From: Mesaphorura yosii
Taxonomy: Eukaryota > Arthropoda > Collembola > Poduromorpha > Tullbergiidae
NCBI GenBank assembly: GCA_009869945.1
Contig: WIXG01000385.1
Location: 1-64,000, forward strand
Direction of reading: 5' to 3'
DNA: 64,000 nt
A program made the position numbers and the translations under genes. Each line of letters begins with the position of its first letter. The first letter of the stretch is position 1. Shown here piece after piece: positions 22,509 to 33,459 of the stretch. The notes beneath the pieces were generated by a model. That model was not told where the DNA came from, ran no database searches, and worked only from the letters and a program-made list of their open reading frames with translations.

Positions 22509-24101
22509 ATGGAAGACATGACTTGCGGCGACGACGACAAGGTCGAAGGTGCGGACATCAAAACTACTGACCAACTGCTCCGAGAACTACTGATCAGAGT
22601 CGCTCTGCTGGAGCAGCAAGTCACTAGCTGCCTGGAAAGCCAGCCACTGCTGTACCAAGTTGCTGATAAGTGCAATAAGCAGGAGGTGGATGTGAAAAAC
22701 CTGAAAAAATGGTTAGATCGGCGGTTCGAAGAAGTCAGGAGCGGTACGTTGAACTGTTAAGCAAGTTTAAGTTTTCTAATCACGTTGAATTCATAATTAA
22801 ACTGATTTCTGATCAATGACATTAATGAGATTTTTCTATTCTAATTTTGCAGAGCTGACAAATCTTTACCGCCAACCAGACGCACTCGACGTTTCACCCT
22901 TGGACGGCTCGGAGTCGGCAGACGAGGGTCAAAATCCAGAATGGCATCCGGAAGAGGAAGGCTTAGGTAGGTTTTACGCCGAACTTAAGTGAGGAACACA
23001 AAACAAGGTGAAATCGGCTTACACACACAGCTTATCTTTGAATTTTCAGGCCACGATTACGATTCCGCCGATGTGAAGCCTTATCAGTGCAAATTTTGCC
23101 CCGAACCACAAAGGAGAGTCTTTGACGGACCCGAAGGGCTGGCAGAGCATTACACGAGTCAACATTCAATCCCGGTATCGATAACAGAGCCACTGAAACG
23201 ACGAACACGTGCGGGAATGACTGCTCTATTTGAACAGTCGAACGGAGCCAAAAAGAAGGAAGTCTATGCCGAGGCGATAAAACAAATCACCACCGCAGGA
23301 GTTGGCGACCACGCATGCCCCAATTGCTCCCGAACCTACTTGGCCAAGGCGAACCTCACGCGGCACATGATCTCTGTTCATGCAGCGCCCAGCCTATCGT
23401 GTGAATTCTGCGGGAAGCGATTCAACAGGAAGGACAAACTCAAGACGCACCAGCTATCGATACATGGCAAGATCTCCACCGCACTGAAGAAGAAACGGCT
23501 GAGAGTCGATGCCGTCGCCGCACTCGGGCTTGACCCCGAGCCCGACCCCGCCGCCTCCGTCCACTCCGATTCTCTTCCGCCCTCTCACCGCCGAGTCCTC
23601 TGCCCCGAATGCGGGCGGAGTGTCTCCAGGCATCACCTTCCACAGCACTTGCGGACGCACTCGGACGAGAAGAGCCACGTTTGCGAGACGTGTGGTGCGG
23701 GATACAAACGAAAATTGGAGCTGACGATACACCAGCGGAGGCACACCGGCGAACGACCCTACAAATGCACCCACATCGGCTGTGAGAAGCGATTTACGAG
23801 CAAGGCGAGCCTTCGAAGTCATTTGTTCCTTCACACGGGAAAGCCGTTCGTCTGCGACGAGTGCGGGGGGACATTCGTGAGAAGCTGGATGCTCAGGATG
23901 CATAAGAAAAGGCACGGCGCCGCCAGCACCAGCGAAGGCGGAGCAGCAGCGGCAGGGTTAAGAACCGAAGATTCCATCCAAGAAGGAGCGAAAGGCAAAC
24001 GGAGACGGATACGCGCGACCAAACCAAAACCGAATAAGAGAAAAGGCGACACGTCGTCGGAAGTTCAGCCTAAGCTGGATTTTCAAGTTTTAATTCCGTA
24101 G
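22509..24101 (+). CDS. C2H2 zinc-finger protein, seven fingers (ZF2)
   Basis: Three exons, 22509-22743, 22853-22966 and 23050-24101, both introns in phase 1 and at the same places as in ZF1 and ZF3, give 466 residues. Exon 1 is the shared coiled-coil module (QLLRELLIRV). Exon 3 starts with a wide-spaced finger (CKFC...EHYTSQH). A pair of central fingers follows (~203-255, CPNCSRTYLAKANLTRH and CEFCGKRFNRKDKLKTH). Four C-terminal fingers sit at ~299-404 with HTGERPYKC-type linkers. The C-terminus is strongly basic (KGKRRRIRATKPK), likely a nuclear localisation signal. Expected to act as a DNA-binding transcription factor. Confidence 0.87.
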
Positions 24102-24386
24102 AATGTTAATTAACTATACTTTTACTAGCTAAACAGCGTTTGAATAATAAATGAAATTACAGGACCGTCAAATGTCTCAACCCACCAAGTTGTGTTTTCT
24201 TTGTTTGTATTCTCTTGAATCTACGCTGGTCGGCCGGCAGCAAAGCCGTTCACGAAGAACCGCGACGGAGCAGCATTCGAAAAGATTTGATATCAGGTCA
24301 GGCTTTGACTTTTTTAATAGAATAAATCTACAATACTTCATCAGAATGTGGGTAATAAAACTCTGAAGCTATTTCTCTATTGTAGT
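24102..24386. other. Intergenic between ZF2 and ZF3
   Basis: Short AT-rich spacer with an AATAAA near 24146-24151 for ZF2 and the presumed ZF3 promoter. Confidence 0.4.
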
Positions 24387-26157
24387 ATGGAAGGCATTGC
24401 TTGTAGTGATCTCGTCGGTGGCGGTGCCGACATCAAAACTACTGACCACCTACTCCGAGAACTACTGACAAGGGTCACTCATTTAGAGCAGCAAATCACC
24501 AACTGCCTAGAAAGCCAACCGTTGCTGTACCAAGTAGCTGATAAGTGCAATAAGCAAGAGACGGATCTGAAGAACTTGAAAAAAGAGTTGGATCGACGGT
24601 TCGAAGAGGTCAGGAGCGGTACGTCGAGCAATTCTTTACAGATCGATATAATTATTACAACGGCTTCCGAAACTTCTGATTAACGACATATTTTTCTATT
24701 CTGTAGAACTGACAAATCTTTACCATCAATCAGGCCCAGCTGGCGTTTTGCACTTGGACAACTCGGAGTCGGATGAAGGTGAAGAGGACCAAGATCAAGA
24801 TCCAGAATGGCATCCGGAACTGGAAGATGGAGGCTCAGGTAGGTTTTAGGCCCAACGCGGCTTGGGAGCTCAGGACAATGTGAAATCAAATTTCGTATAC
24901 AGCTTGTCTTTGAATTTTGTAGACTACGCCGTCGATGTGAAGCCATATCAATGCAAATTCTGCCCCGACTCCCCGAAGAAAGTGTTTGACGGCGCCGAAG
25001 GCCTGGCGGATCATTACACGAGTCAACATCCAATCGCAATGTCGGCATTATCAGAGCCATTGACAACACGGAAGGGAACGGCTGCAGCTGCGTTATTTGG
25101 ACATGAACATGAACAACTGGAAAGTTCGATGCCCGATCACGGCGAGGGTGCAGACGTTGACGCTGGTCACAACAACACTTGCCTGGAATGCGGGCGAAGA
25201 TTCGGCAACCAGCCGAACCTGAGGCGGCATGTCAAAACCGTTCACTTGGACCCCGGACTCACTTGCGAATTTTGCGAGAAACCATTCCACCGGAAGGACA
25301 AGCTTAAGGAGCATCAGCTCCGAGTGCACAAAACGGTCTCGTCGGCCCTGAAAAGAGTCAAGAAGGTGAAAAAGCCAAAGCACCCGGCTTCTCGATCTGA
25401 GCTCGAGCCTGATGCCCAGTCCCAGTTCACCGCAGGAGGCCGCGATCGCGACTACGTATGCCCCGAATGCTCCCGAACATACTTGACTCAGGCCAACCTC
25501 ACGCGGCACATGATTTCTACGCACGCAGCCCCCAGCCTGTCCTGCGAATTCTGCGAGAAGCGATTCCACCGGAAAGACAAACTTAAGATCCATCAGCTGC
25601 GGATGCACGGCAGAATCTCTGACAAACTGAAGAGAGTTGATATTCTCGCCGCGATGGGCCTGCACCCCGAGCCCGACCCGAACGACGTCCAATGGCAATC
25701 CGGCGACTCCAGTTCCGGCGCCGTTGCCGTCCGTCCGTCCCGCCGTCGGGTACTCTGCCCCGAATGCGGGCGGAGTGTGACGAGGTGTCATCTTCCAGCA
25801 CACATGCTCACTCACACTGGCGAGAAGCCCCACGTTTGCGAGATATGCGGGAAGCCTTACAAGGAAGTTAAGGAGCTGACGATACACAGGCGGAGGCACA
25901 CCGGCGAACGACCGTTCGCATGCACCCACGTCGGCTGTGAGAAACGATTCACGAGTCGGGCGACCCTCCGAAATCATTTGTGTATTCACACGGGGAAGCC
26001 GTACGTCTGCGAAGAGTGCGGGCGGACATTCGTCAAAGGCTGGATGCTCAAGATGCACAAGAAAAGGCACGCCGCCGCGTCAGCCAGCGAAGGCGGCGAA
26101 GGAGAAGCTGTAGCTGGGCTAATGCAGGAAAAATCAGGCGAAAGAACGGGCGCCTAA
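24387..26157 (+). CDS. C2H2 zinc-finger protein, nine fingers (ZF3)
   Basis: Three exons, 24387-24618, 24707-24838 and 24923-26157, both introns phase 1, give 532 residues. Start is ATG at 24387 (MEGIACSD), the position matching ZF1 and ZF2; an upstream in-frame ORF extension is not used. The coiled-coil first exon is shared. Exon 3 holds the wide-spaced first finger, then two two-finger pairs (~205-257 and ~299-350), then the four C-terminal fingers (~397-504). The two pairs are duplicates of the ZF2 pair (CEFCEKPFHRKDKLKEH and CEFCEKRFHRKDKLKIH), so ZF3 gained or ZF2 lost one pair. It is likely a nuclear DNA-binding factor. Confidence 0.87.
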
Positions 26158-26439
26158 CCGAACACAGAACCAAGAAATATGTCCAAATTTGACACTGTAA
26201 AATTGTAAAGTGCTCATTTTTATAGGATTTTCGCATAGCAAAGCGTTTAAGTTGCTAATTACATTAACCCTGAAATTACAAAACTGGATTATTCTTTGTT
26301 CTATACTTTTGCATTCCTTGTTTTGTTCAAACGGCGGTTTGTTCGCAATTCAGAACAATTCACTGAACGCCACGACTGAACACTGGAACTGAAAAATAAG
26401 CGATTATTTTAAAAACAGACGGCGAGCGTGCCAGCGGGC
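26158..26439. other. Spacer between ZF3 and a broken paralogous exon
   Basis: AT-rich 3' flank of ZF3; nothing recognised. Confidence 0.4.
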
Positions 26440-26789
26440 ATGGCGCACGATGTGGAAGTGCAGATAATGAACGATATCAGTTGCATTATCGACGAAGACG
26501 GCGCGGGCGCTCAAACTGGGGTAGGTATCGAAAATTTAATGTGCAGGGTCCGGCTCCTGGAGCGGCAGATCGCCGATTGTTTGCGCAGCCGCCAGGAAAT
26601 GAAGGCTCAGGTCATGCACAAGTGAAATGTGCTGGAGGAACTACTGGTTGCAATGAAGACGGCTGCTGGTCCAGGATCCACACCACAGGTTGATACACAG
26701 CAGGACTACCACATCATCTACGCATATGAGAATGAGACGCACACTGAGCTCCATTTTTATCGAGCTTTTGATACCGAAGCAGGTGATTA
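26440..26789 (+). pseudogene. Broken coiled-coil exon related to the ZF exon 1
   Basis: Frame from ATG at 26440 (MAHDVEVQIMND) contains LMCRVRLLERQIADCLRS, matching the coiled-coil module of ZF1-3 exon 1 (LLRELLIRVALLEQQVTSCL). A TGA at about 26623 ends the frame, but coding-like sequence continues in the same frame to about 26785, just before the Mutator-like element. It is probably a fourth, dead member of the cluster or an exon of a related gene cut off by the transposon. Confidence 0.45.
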
Positions 26790-26896
26790 GGTAGACAACC
26801 CGAAGGTAGACACCACAGGGGGAGATAAGTCAAGGTAGGCATACGATGGTAGACACGTGAATGTATACGCTCGAAGTTAGACAACAATGAATGTAG
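26790..26896 (+). repeat. Left terminal inverted repeat of the MULE
   Basis: Pairs with the reverse complement of 28930-29036 over about 107 bp with only a few differences. Begins GGTAGACAACCCGAAGGTAG. A second, partial copy of the inner end lies just inside it (26897-26930), probably a small local duplication. Confidence 0.9.
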
Positions 26897-28929
26897 GCAA
26901 GCATGAACGTAGAAATGCAGGAAAGTGGACAACAATGAAAGGCATGAGCGTGGATGCACCAACCTCTTCCAGAATCCCAAAGGTTCTCAACTAAAAAGTT
27001 AGGGCGCTCCAGCTTCAATTTCTCAATGAATTTCCATAACGATGAATGATCAGCACCAATCAGGGATGAGAATCTTCTGTTCCAACCTTCAACGTTGTTG
27101 TCTGTTCTCACGTGGCCTGAAAACAGAATATGAATAAGCGTCTCATTAGAATTGCGTCGCATTTTCTGCTTGTTTACATTCATTCATTTCTTTAGCAACG
27201 AAGCTAACTATCAATCGTTGATGCGCATGCATTCCAAACAGTATGCGCGAACAATGGGTCACGGCGTCCGACACGCTTTGGTCTTCCTATCCAGACATCC
27301 TCGACGTAGTCCATGAAAGATGCTAGCAAAGTTTCGTTGTCTTTGAAGAATTTAGTTTGTTGGGTGATTTAAATGATTTGACGAGATCTGTGGTTGGTAC
27401 GAATGCTAGCGCGGCCACCTGACGAAGTTCCAACGCAAAGTCATCGTCCTCCTTGTATCGATGTACAATGTCCAGGCTCTGCTGAACTTTCTCCAAAGGC
27501 ATTGGCTAAAATGGAAATAGCACCCTTTCTGCTCCATTGTAGAAAACTGCCGCTTGGTAGCCATCATGAAGCCTGTCTCGAAGTCATGATTGAAGCAGGA
27601 TTCAAATTGGCATTGTGCTCAGCAGCCAGCTCCTTCAGGTTCTCCAGGAGGCGAGCATAAGTTTCTTCTCTCTTGTTTGGCAGTAATGAGTACACGCAAG
27701 GGTAAGTCGTATTATTCTGAACAGCATGAATGGTGTAGAGTTGAATAAAAATACCAGGTGCACATTTAAAGGTTCCATCTGCATGCCAATGATCAGCATT
27801 CACGAGAACTTGCAGGTTTTGCGTTGTTTAAAAACTCAAGATACTATCGGCCTCGCCTATTTTTGCAAGCAAAAAAGGCTGACCTGACGCGAAGCGAGTA
27901 TACTCTTCCGGAATGTGTAGGTCAGTCAACGAAGTTGGGTTAGCTGGAGCTGTAGATTTACATTTTCTAGTACTGTTGATTGTTCGAGTTAGTAAAGCTG
28001 TGGAAGGAAGACTAGTGGCCACGCTACGAGACGCATTCAAAAATACTTGTGCAGTTATTTGGCATGGCAGGTCCTGGGTATTCAAAGCCTGAGTCTTAAG
28101 CGTAGTCAGCCTTTTGCGTGTATCGACTTCCGAAGGAACCACTGTGTGCTTGTGTTTCTTGTTTGTAACTTCCACGACTCCATTGCTTGATTTAAATCGG
28201 CCAGTGCAGTGTTCAGTCTCGTATTTTGTGCAAAGCCGGTAGATATTGTCACCTCGTTGCTTTTTCTTGTAGATGAACCTCTCGTGAACAAGCAAATCAC
28301 CACCAACACGATTCTTGACGAACTATCAGTGATCTTGCTCGCTTAGAACTTGAGATGAAGTGAGACAACTTCAGGAGACAGAGAAACAAGTGACAGTAAC
28401 GTAAGTCTAATGTCAAATGAGATTCACAAGAAAGAAATCGAGGTCCTTTTATATGGACTGACTGAGTCAAGTAACGACAACGATGAACCAATCATTGGCG
28501 GAAAAACTTCAGCTGCATGAAAATAAAGCCACATCTAACATACTAACCGCTTGATTTGTGGCGTTTATTGGAACTCATTCATTCTGGATTAAGCTAATGA
28601 TCTCGTTCGACGACTATAAAGGATTATGATTCCGAGTCTTTCTTCATATTTAAATAAGTTACGTCTTCGTGTTGTCAGTGTGCAGGGCTCGAAGCGTCGT
28701 CTTTTGTCTTGAAGCGAGCCGAGTATTGCCGACTAGAAGTCATTTTGCTCATTGTTGTCCAGCAGCAAAGCCCGTGTCGCAAGCCGCAATCAGAATCACA
28801 GTTCGTAATAACAACCGTTAAAGCGTAAGTCACTTGCATTCGCACTCGCAGCAGCAAGAACATCATGTCATTTTATACGACGTAATTTTAAATCGGTCTA
28901 TTATCGAGATTGTAGACTTTCCAGCATTT

Positions 28930-29036
28930 CTACATTCATTGTTGTCTAACTTCGAGCGTATACATTCACGTATCTACCATCGTATGCCTACCTTGACTTA
29001 TCTCCCCCTGTGGTGCCTACCTTCAGGCTGTCTACC
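28930..29036 (-). repeat. Right terminal inverted repeat of the MULE
   Basis: Reverse complement of 26790-26896, ending at CTGTCTACC. High identity between the two repeats suggests a relatively young insertion despite the broken transposase. Confidence 0.9.
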
Positions 29037-29355
29037 AAATCGCATGGAAGCGTTTAAAGCTGCAGATGCATTCTGAGCATTGGAAGAGTAGGTCAAGATT
29101 TCCAAGCAACCACTTGGCTCCCAGACGCAGAACCAGAACCATCCACAATGCATTGTACAATGCAAAAGTATGACACAGTTTCCCACTTTTGAGAAATCAA
29201 TAAAGGATGAAGCACACAATTCTTGGCCATACACAAAAAAGGGAAGCAACAGCTTTCTCCGGAACCGAGTTTCTCAAGGTTTCTCATTTCACTATAGTGC
29301 GATTTAAATTAAGAACCCAAAATCAGACATCACGCACCTTTTAAAATTGTACATC

Positions 29356-31493
29356 ATGGATTTCCAGATGTGTAAATATTCGTACAATTCGCAAATTGAG
29401 ATTTTCATGGCCATCCGGTAAGACCGCACCTTAACCGACCGTAAAAGCTTCTTTATAATATGCTTTTAATTCTTGCTATATACACAGAGATTTGGAGCTG
29501 AAACGTGGAGCGGACAGCCTGCACCCAAACATAGTGCACCCAAATTATTTCAATCTGACTATGATTGGACTCTTGAAACCACCTGGAGCCCTTCAGTTTG
29601 TGGAGAAATGTGTGACTGAAACTGTGCGCAAAGACAAGAGCCCAAAATTTGCACAAAAGGTACGTGTGCGTGGCGAATTTTAAATCAGGAACCTGCAAAT
29701 TGATTTCTGCACGTTTCGAATTTTTGGCAGATGTATTTGAATTGTGACGCGCATGATGCGGATGGAATTGAATTAAAATTCCAATTGCTAGAAGGAGATT
29801 ACCTTGGCCCGAGAAAGACGGTTTTCATGCACTCTTTCGGCCATGTCCAGACTACATTGAGTAACCTGTTGGCAGCTGTATCCGTCGGACTGCAGATTCC
29901 ATTTGAAGTGGAGAAACAATCACACGGCGACGAAATACTGGATGGGAAATGTTTTCTCCGAGCAGAAATTCTGAAACCAATTGACGATTCGGCAATCTTC
30001 CAGTTTCGTATTTTGCGACAAACCTTCCATTCTGGGCGTTGTCAGCAAAGGCGACGCGTACTATTTGGAAATATTCAAAATTAACGAGAATGTGGATTTT
30101 GGGGTGGACGAACCGTACACACTCGTACATCGAACAGAACCTATGAATCGCGGATTTAGTTCCAATTGCTGGACTCCAATCGTGCTCCCGTTGGCCCGTC
30201 TCTGCAATGGAGACTGGGATCGTGTCCTCAAATTGGTGATACATGACAAGGACCAAACTGTCCGTCTGGCGAATGGAGCAAAACTGAAAGGAGTTAAAAT
30301 CGGATTTGTGTTAACGACTTTGAGAAAATTGCTGGACATTGGCGAAAATCGCTTTGATACAGCTGGGAAAGTGCTGAAAATAACAAAATGCAAAGATGGA
30401 AAGGTAATTATATTGTGATCAGGATATTACGTCAGATTACAATATACCCGAATTTATTTCAGGAATCACAAAAGATGGGTCTGATAGTGCACCAGTGCTC
30501 CATAATCCAAATGGCCCCATTTCAGACGTACCTGAACAATGGACTCGCGATTCGGAGTATTTATGCCGTCGATTTCTCAAGTAAATCTGAAAATAGAGTT
30601 GGCAATTGACGGCTTCTCATGTATTCTCATGTATTATTGCATTGTATTGGCGCAGGATCGAATATGAATCAATCACGCAGTTCAGAAGAGGCCATTCAAA
30701 TTGTATCCAAAATCATGCAGCCACTTGCATCAGCCCAGTCCGTATTTTACACCTTTGGAAACCCGAAACTGCGTCCAATTGTCGAGACAATTGAGGAGAG
30801 AAATCACAGAAAACAGCTTCTTCGCGTTTTTTGGTAATTCATGTTTTTATATATTTGTATGGCGAATTCAGGATTTATTCGATTAATTCCGACAGGGAAA
30901 CACTGCAAGAAGCAAAACAAACAGGATTCGACACAGATCAATGCTTTCAGAAACTTTCCCAGCACAATCAGCAAAGAAGGACTCTTTTGTCACCTTTGCT
31001 AAACGACTTGTTGGCACTTATTTGTACGAGAAACCCAAAACCCCAGTTAGAGTACCTTGCCGCATTCATAATCACGGATGGCCAATTTGCGGATTCGGAT
31101 TTGGAAGAATCCATGCGACTCGTCATTGCACTCGCCAACCATCCAATTAGTCTCATTTTTGTTGCAACTGGATTGGGGAATTTGGAATTTTTACTCAGCT
31201 TGCAAGAAAGCTGGATTCACCCGACCACGCAAACATTCCCAAAACGGAATATTTTAACCGTGCTCCATTTTCGAAGTTTGCAAAATTGGTTTTCTGCAAT
31301 TCTGTACGGATCCTGTTTTAAAAGTGATCCGCTGGTCCTGCTCCAAAAGGAAATTCTGAATTCTGTTGAGAAACAAGCTGTCCAATTCCTCCGAGGAATG
31401 TCATCCGAGTGCCGCCGTAAAGCGTCGCATTGGCAAATTCTACCCGGAAACGTGTACATTGGAAAATCTTGTTCTTGTTCCATGTTTGCGTGA
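29356..31493 (+). CDS. Copine-like protein (C2-C2-vWA), with a frame slip
   Basis: Six exons: 29356-29417, 29488-29659, 29731-30403, 30463-30580, 30656-30833 and 30872-31493. All junctions are GT-AG and phases agree. About 607 residues. Two C2-like domains (exons 1-3) precede a copine-type von Willebrand A domain with AVDFSRSN, the DxSxS metal site, FIITDGQF and HPISLIFVATG. Copines are calcium-dependent phospholipid-binding proteins that bring clients to membranes. The C2 domains are divergent and the Asp residues that bind calcium are not all evident. Within exon 3, near 30005-30030, the frame must change by one base: exon 3 is 673 bases, one more than the phases allow. Either a sequencing error or a recent pseudogene; the rest is intact. 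Confidence 0.7.
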
Positions 31494-31862
31494 AATACGA
31501 ATACGGGCGACTAATAAATCAGACTGCTTTAATTTAAAAACTGACACATCAATTTATCATTCACCAACCACAAACAGTCGTCAGATTGCAGCCGGGCCAA
31601 TTTCAAGCCTGAAACAAATATTTCCATGTCCAACCCAATAATTGAATTTGGAATTTTGATGAGAGAATCCGATTTTTAATGAGTTACATGCTAATCGCAC
31701 CCAATCCAATTTGTGATCTACAATTTTGGTGTCTACTTCATTCGAGAACGGTATGCGATTAATATTTCGGTCAATTACAAATTACGAATGGTCAATTCAC
31801 TCAGTCTTAAGCTTCGGACGCGGTGTCTGACGCGGCGTACGGCGGCATGTATGCGGCACGTC
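31494..31862. other. Spacer between copine gene and threonine-synthase-like fragment
   Basis: AT-rich, nothing recognised. Confidence 0.4.
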
Positions 31863-32549
31863 CATCGTGCGTCCATTTTGAACATACTTCTCGTGGCCAC
31901 GACAGGCGACACTGGCAATGCAGCAATTGAGACAGTACGTGGTTCATCTCGGCTGGACATCATCGTGCTGTACCCGAAAGACCGCGTATCGCGCATGCAG
32001 CAAACGCACATGAGTTCAGTGCAGGATGCAAATGTATACGTGTACGAGGTGGAGGCTACCAATGACGAGCTGGAGGTCCCGATTGCGCAACTGACACAGG
32101 AAGCACTACATCGAGAATCTGCTGAAGGGCCCAAATTAGATAAACAGAGGCAGGTCATCATGAGTGTCAACTCGATCAACTGGGCTCGGGTGATGGTGCA
32201 TCTAGCTCACCATGTGTACTTGTACCTGAGACACCGAGCTGAAGCAGGCGAGGACCAAGACAATGTAATGGACGTCGTAATCCCAACTGGTGCAGTGGAA
32301 AACTTGGCAGCTGCAGTGTACGCGCATCGAATGGGCCTTCCCATTCGCGTGCACGTCGCCACAAATGCAAATGATTGTTTGGTGCAGCTGTTGACGGACG
32401 GATTGCTCGACCTGAGTCGTGAGGCACGAGTCACTGTGGCGAGTGCGATGGACGTCGCCTGTCCTCTCAACGTGGAAAGGGTCCTGCATCTCCTGCCGCC
32501 AAGACCAGCGAGCCCTGCATTCAGCGGACCGGAAGATACGAAGCATTAA
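31863..32549 (+). pseudogene. Threonine-synthase-like (THNSL2-like) fragment
   Basis: About 220 residues clearly related to the middle of animal threonine synthase-like 2: ATTGDTGNAAIE, IIVLYPKDRVSRMQ, MSVNSINWARVMV, VVIPTGAVENLAA, MGLPIRVHVATNANDC and VASAMDVACPLNVERVL. The N-terminal ~110 residues, including the PLP-binding lysine, and the last ~100 are absent. The frame upstream to 31713 is open but unrelated. Within this section there are no introns or stops. THNSL2 proteins are PLP-dependent phospho-lyases acting on O-phosphohomoserine. Without the lysine it cannot be an active enzyme, so it is called a truncated retrocopy or fragment. Confidence 0.75.
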
Positions 32550-33041
32550 AGCTGTTCAAAGTCGGTAATTGATGGGATTTCTGCTTCACACCGACAAAAG
32601 AAGTGACCAGTGGCTCCTACAGCAAGTGCCGATTTTGATCGACGGCCAATCTCTATAATGTATTTATAGCGATTCAATCCTAAACCCGAACCCCAGTCAC
32701 GGTAGCATTTGTGATCACGAATCGCCGCATCGATAGAATGCAAATGCAAATTTTATTCAGATACAAAGGCACAAATAAAGACTTTTATATCAAGATGTTC
32801 AATATACGGAAAAGCGAAAACGTGCCCAAAAGCAAGTCAACTTGTGGAAAATCCTTTTTTCAGATCAAAAAATAGGCGATGGGGGCCGAACAGTTATTCG
32901 CAATAATAGTTGAAATCAAAAGATTTAAAGATAAATATGAAGTTGGTGAGAAGTGAATAAAAACAAATTTTTAGTCTCTCTCTCTAGACCCGAGTTTGAC
33001 TTTACAGTCATGATCTATATTTTGGCTCAATCCTCTCCTAA
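32550..33041. other. Spacer 3' of the small cysteine-rich gene
   Basis: AT-rich. Probably holds the 3' UTR of the minus-strand peptide gene at 33042-33284. Nothing else seen. Confidence 0.4.
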
Positions 33042-33284
33042 TCACCCGCAAAGCCATGATTCGCCACAACAGCAGAATCCACAACACGACCTTCCATCGC
33101 TGCAAACCTTGCAAAACTGCACCCCTTGAGGAACTGCTGCCCCTGAAATGACAAATTGCAAAAAAAAAGTCATTTACTACAAAAAATTTACCCTTTAGAA
33201 AGGAAACTTACCATACTGGGTAAACACTGTCAGAAGAAAGATCGTTACGAGGATGAGAAACAATCTTCGGAGTTCGATTTTCAT
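33042..33284 (-). CDS. Small secreted eight-cysteine peptide
   Basis: Two tiny exons on the minus strand, 33284-33212 and 33142-33042, joined in phase 1 (TATG|GTAAGT and TTTCAG|GG), encode only 57 residues. Residues 1-22 are a signal peptide (MKIELRRLFLILVTIFLLTV). The mature part has eight cysteines in the order C-x2-C-x5-CC-x2-CCC-x5-C followed by a terminal Gly. It is likely a disulfide-stabilised secreted peptide, of antimicrobial, venom-like or signalling type; no known family was recognised. A TATAAAA lies 170 bp upstream. Matching phases and the signal peptide make a real gene likely, although it has never a long ORF. Confidence 0.62.
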
Positions 33285-33452
33285 TATGCTGAATATAAAG
33301 CACACTATACAGTCAAATGGAAAATGGAGAACGAAGATGCCAATTAACTTTCAGATGCTGCTGCTTGCTGGGGTATTTTGTGAGAAATGATTATAATTCT
33401 CAAGAAGAAGTCTGTTGTAAGACTGTTGGATCGACGACACCGCGGCCCAAGA

Positions 33453-33459
33453 TTTTATA
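33453..33459 (-). promoter_or_regulatory. TATA box for the eight-cysteine peptide gene
   Basis: TATAAAA on the minus strand, about 170 bp before the ATG at 33284, followed by a plausible 5' UTR. Confidence 0.4.

Larger units (their letters stand above)
26790..29036 (-). mobile_element. Mutator-like (MULE) DNA transposon, nearly full length
   Basis: A 2.25-kb element bounded by 107-bp terminal inverted repeats (26790-26896 and 28930-29036) starting GGTAGACA. The transposase lies on the minus strand, from a FLYWCH-type N-terminal zinc-binding domain (about 28309-28140, with FIYKKKQRGDNIYRL and ETEHC), through a linker with a TALLTRTINSTRK stretch (about 28000), to the catalytic core (HADGTFKCAPGIF at ~27790, with the first catalytic Asp) and a C-terminal region (RTDNNVEGWNRR near 27090). 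The frame is broken in a few places (for example a stop before the core at about 27830), so it is probably not autonomous today. No clean target-site duplication is visible next to the ends. Confidence 0.8.

Noticed and set aside
25093-26070. 325-residue minus-strand ORF
   Set aside because: Antisense shadow of the ZF3 zinc fingers.
26428-26480. Start upstream of the coiled-coil exon at 26428
   Set aside because: That frame begins with a non-ATG codon; the first ATG is at 26440.
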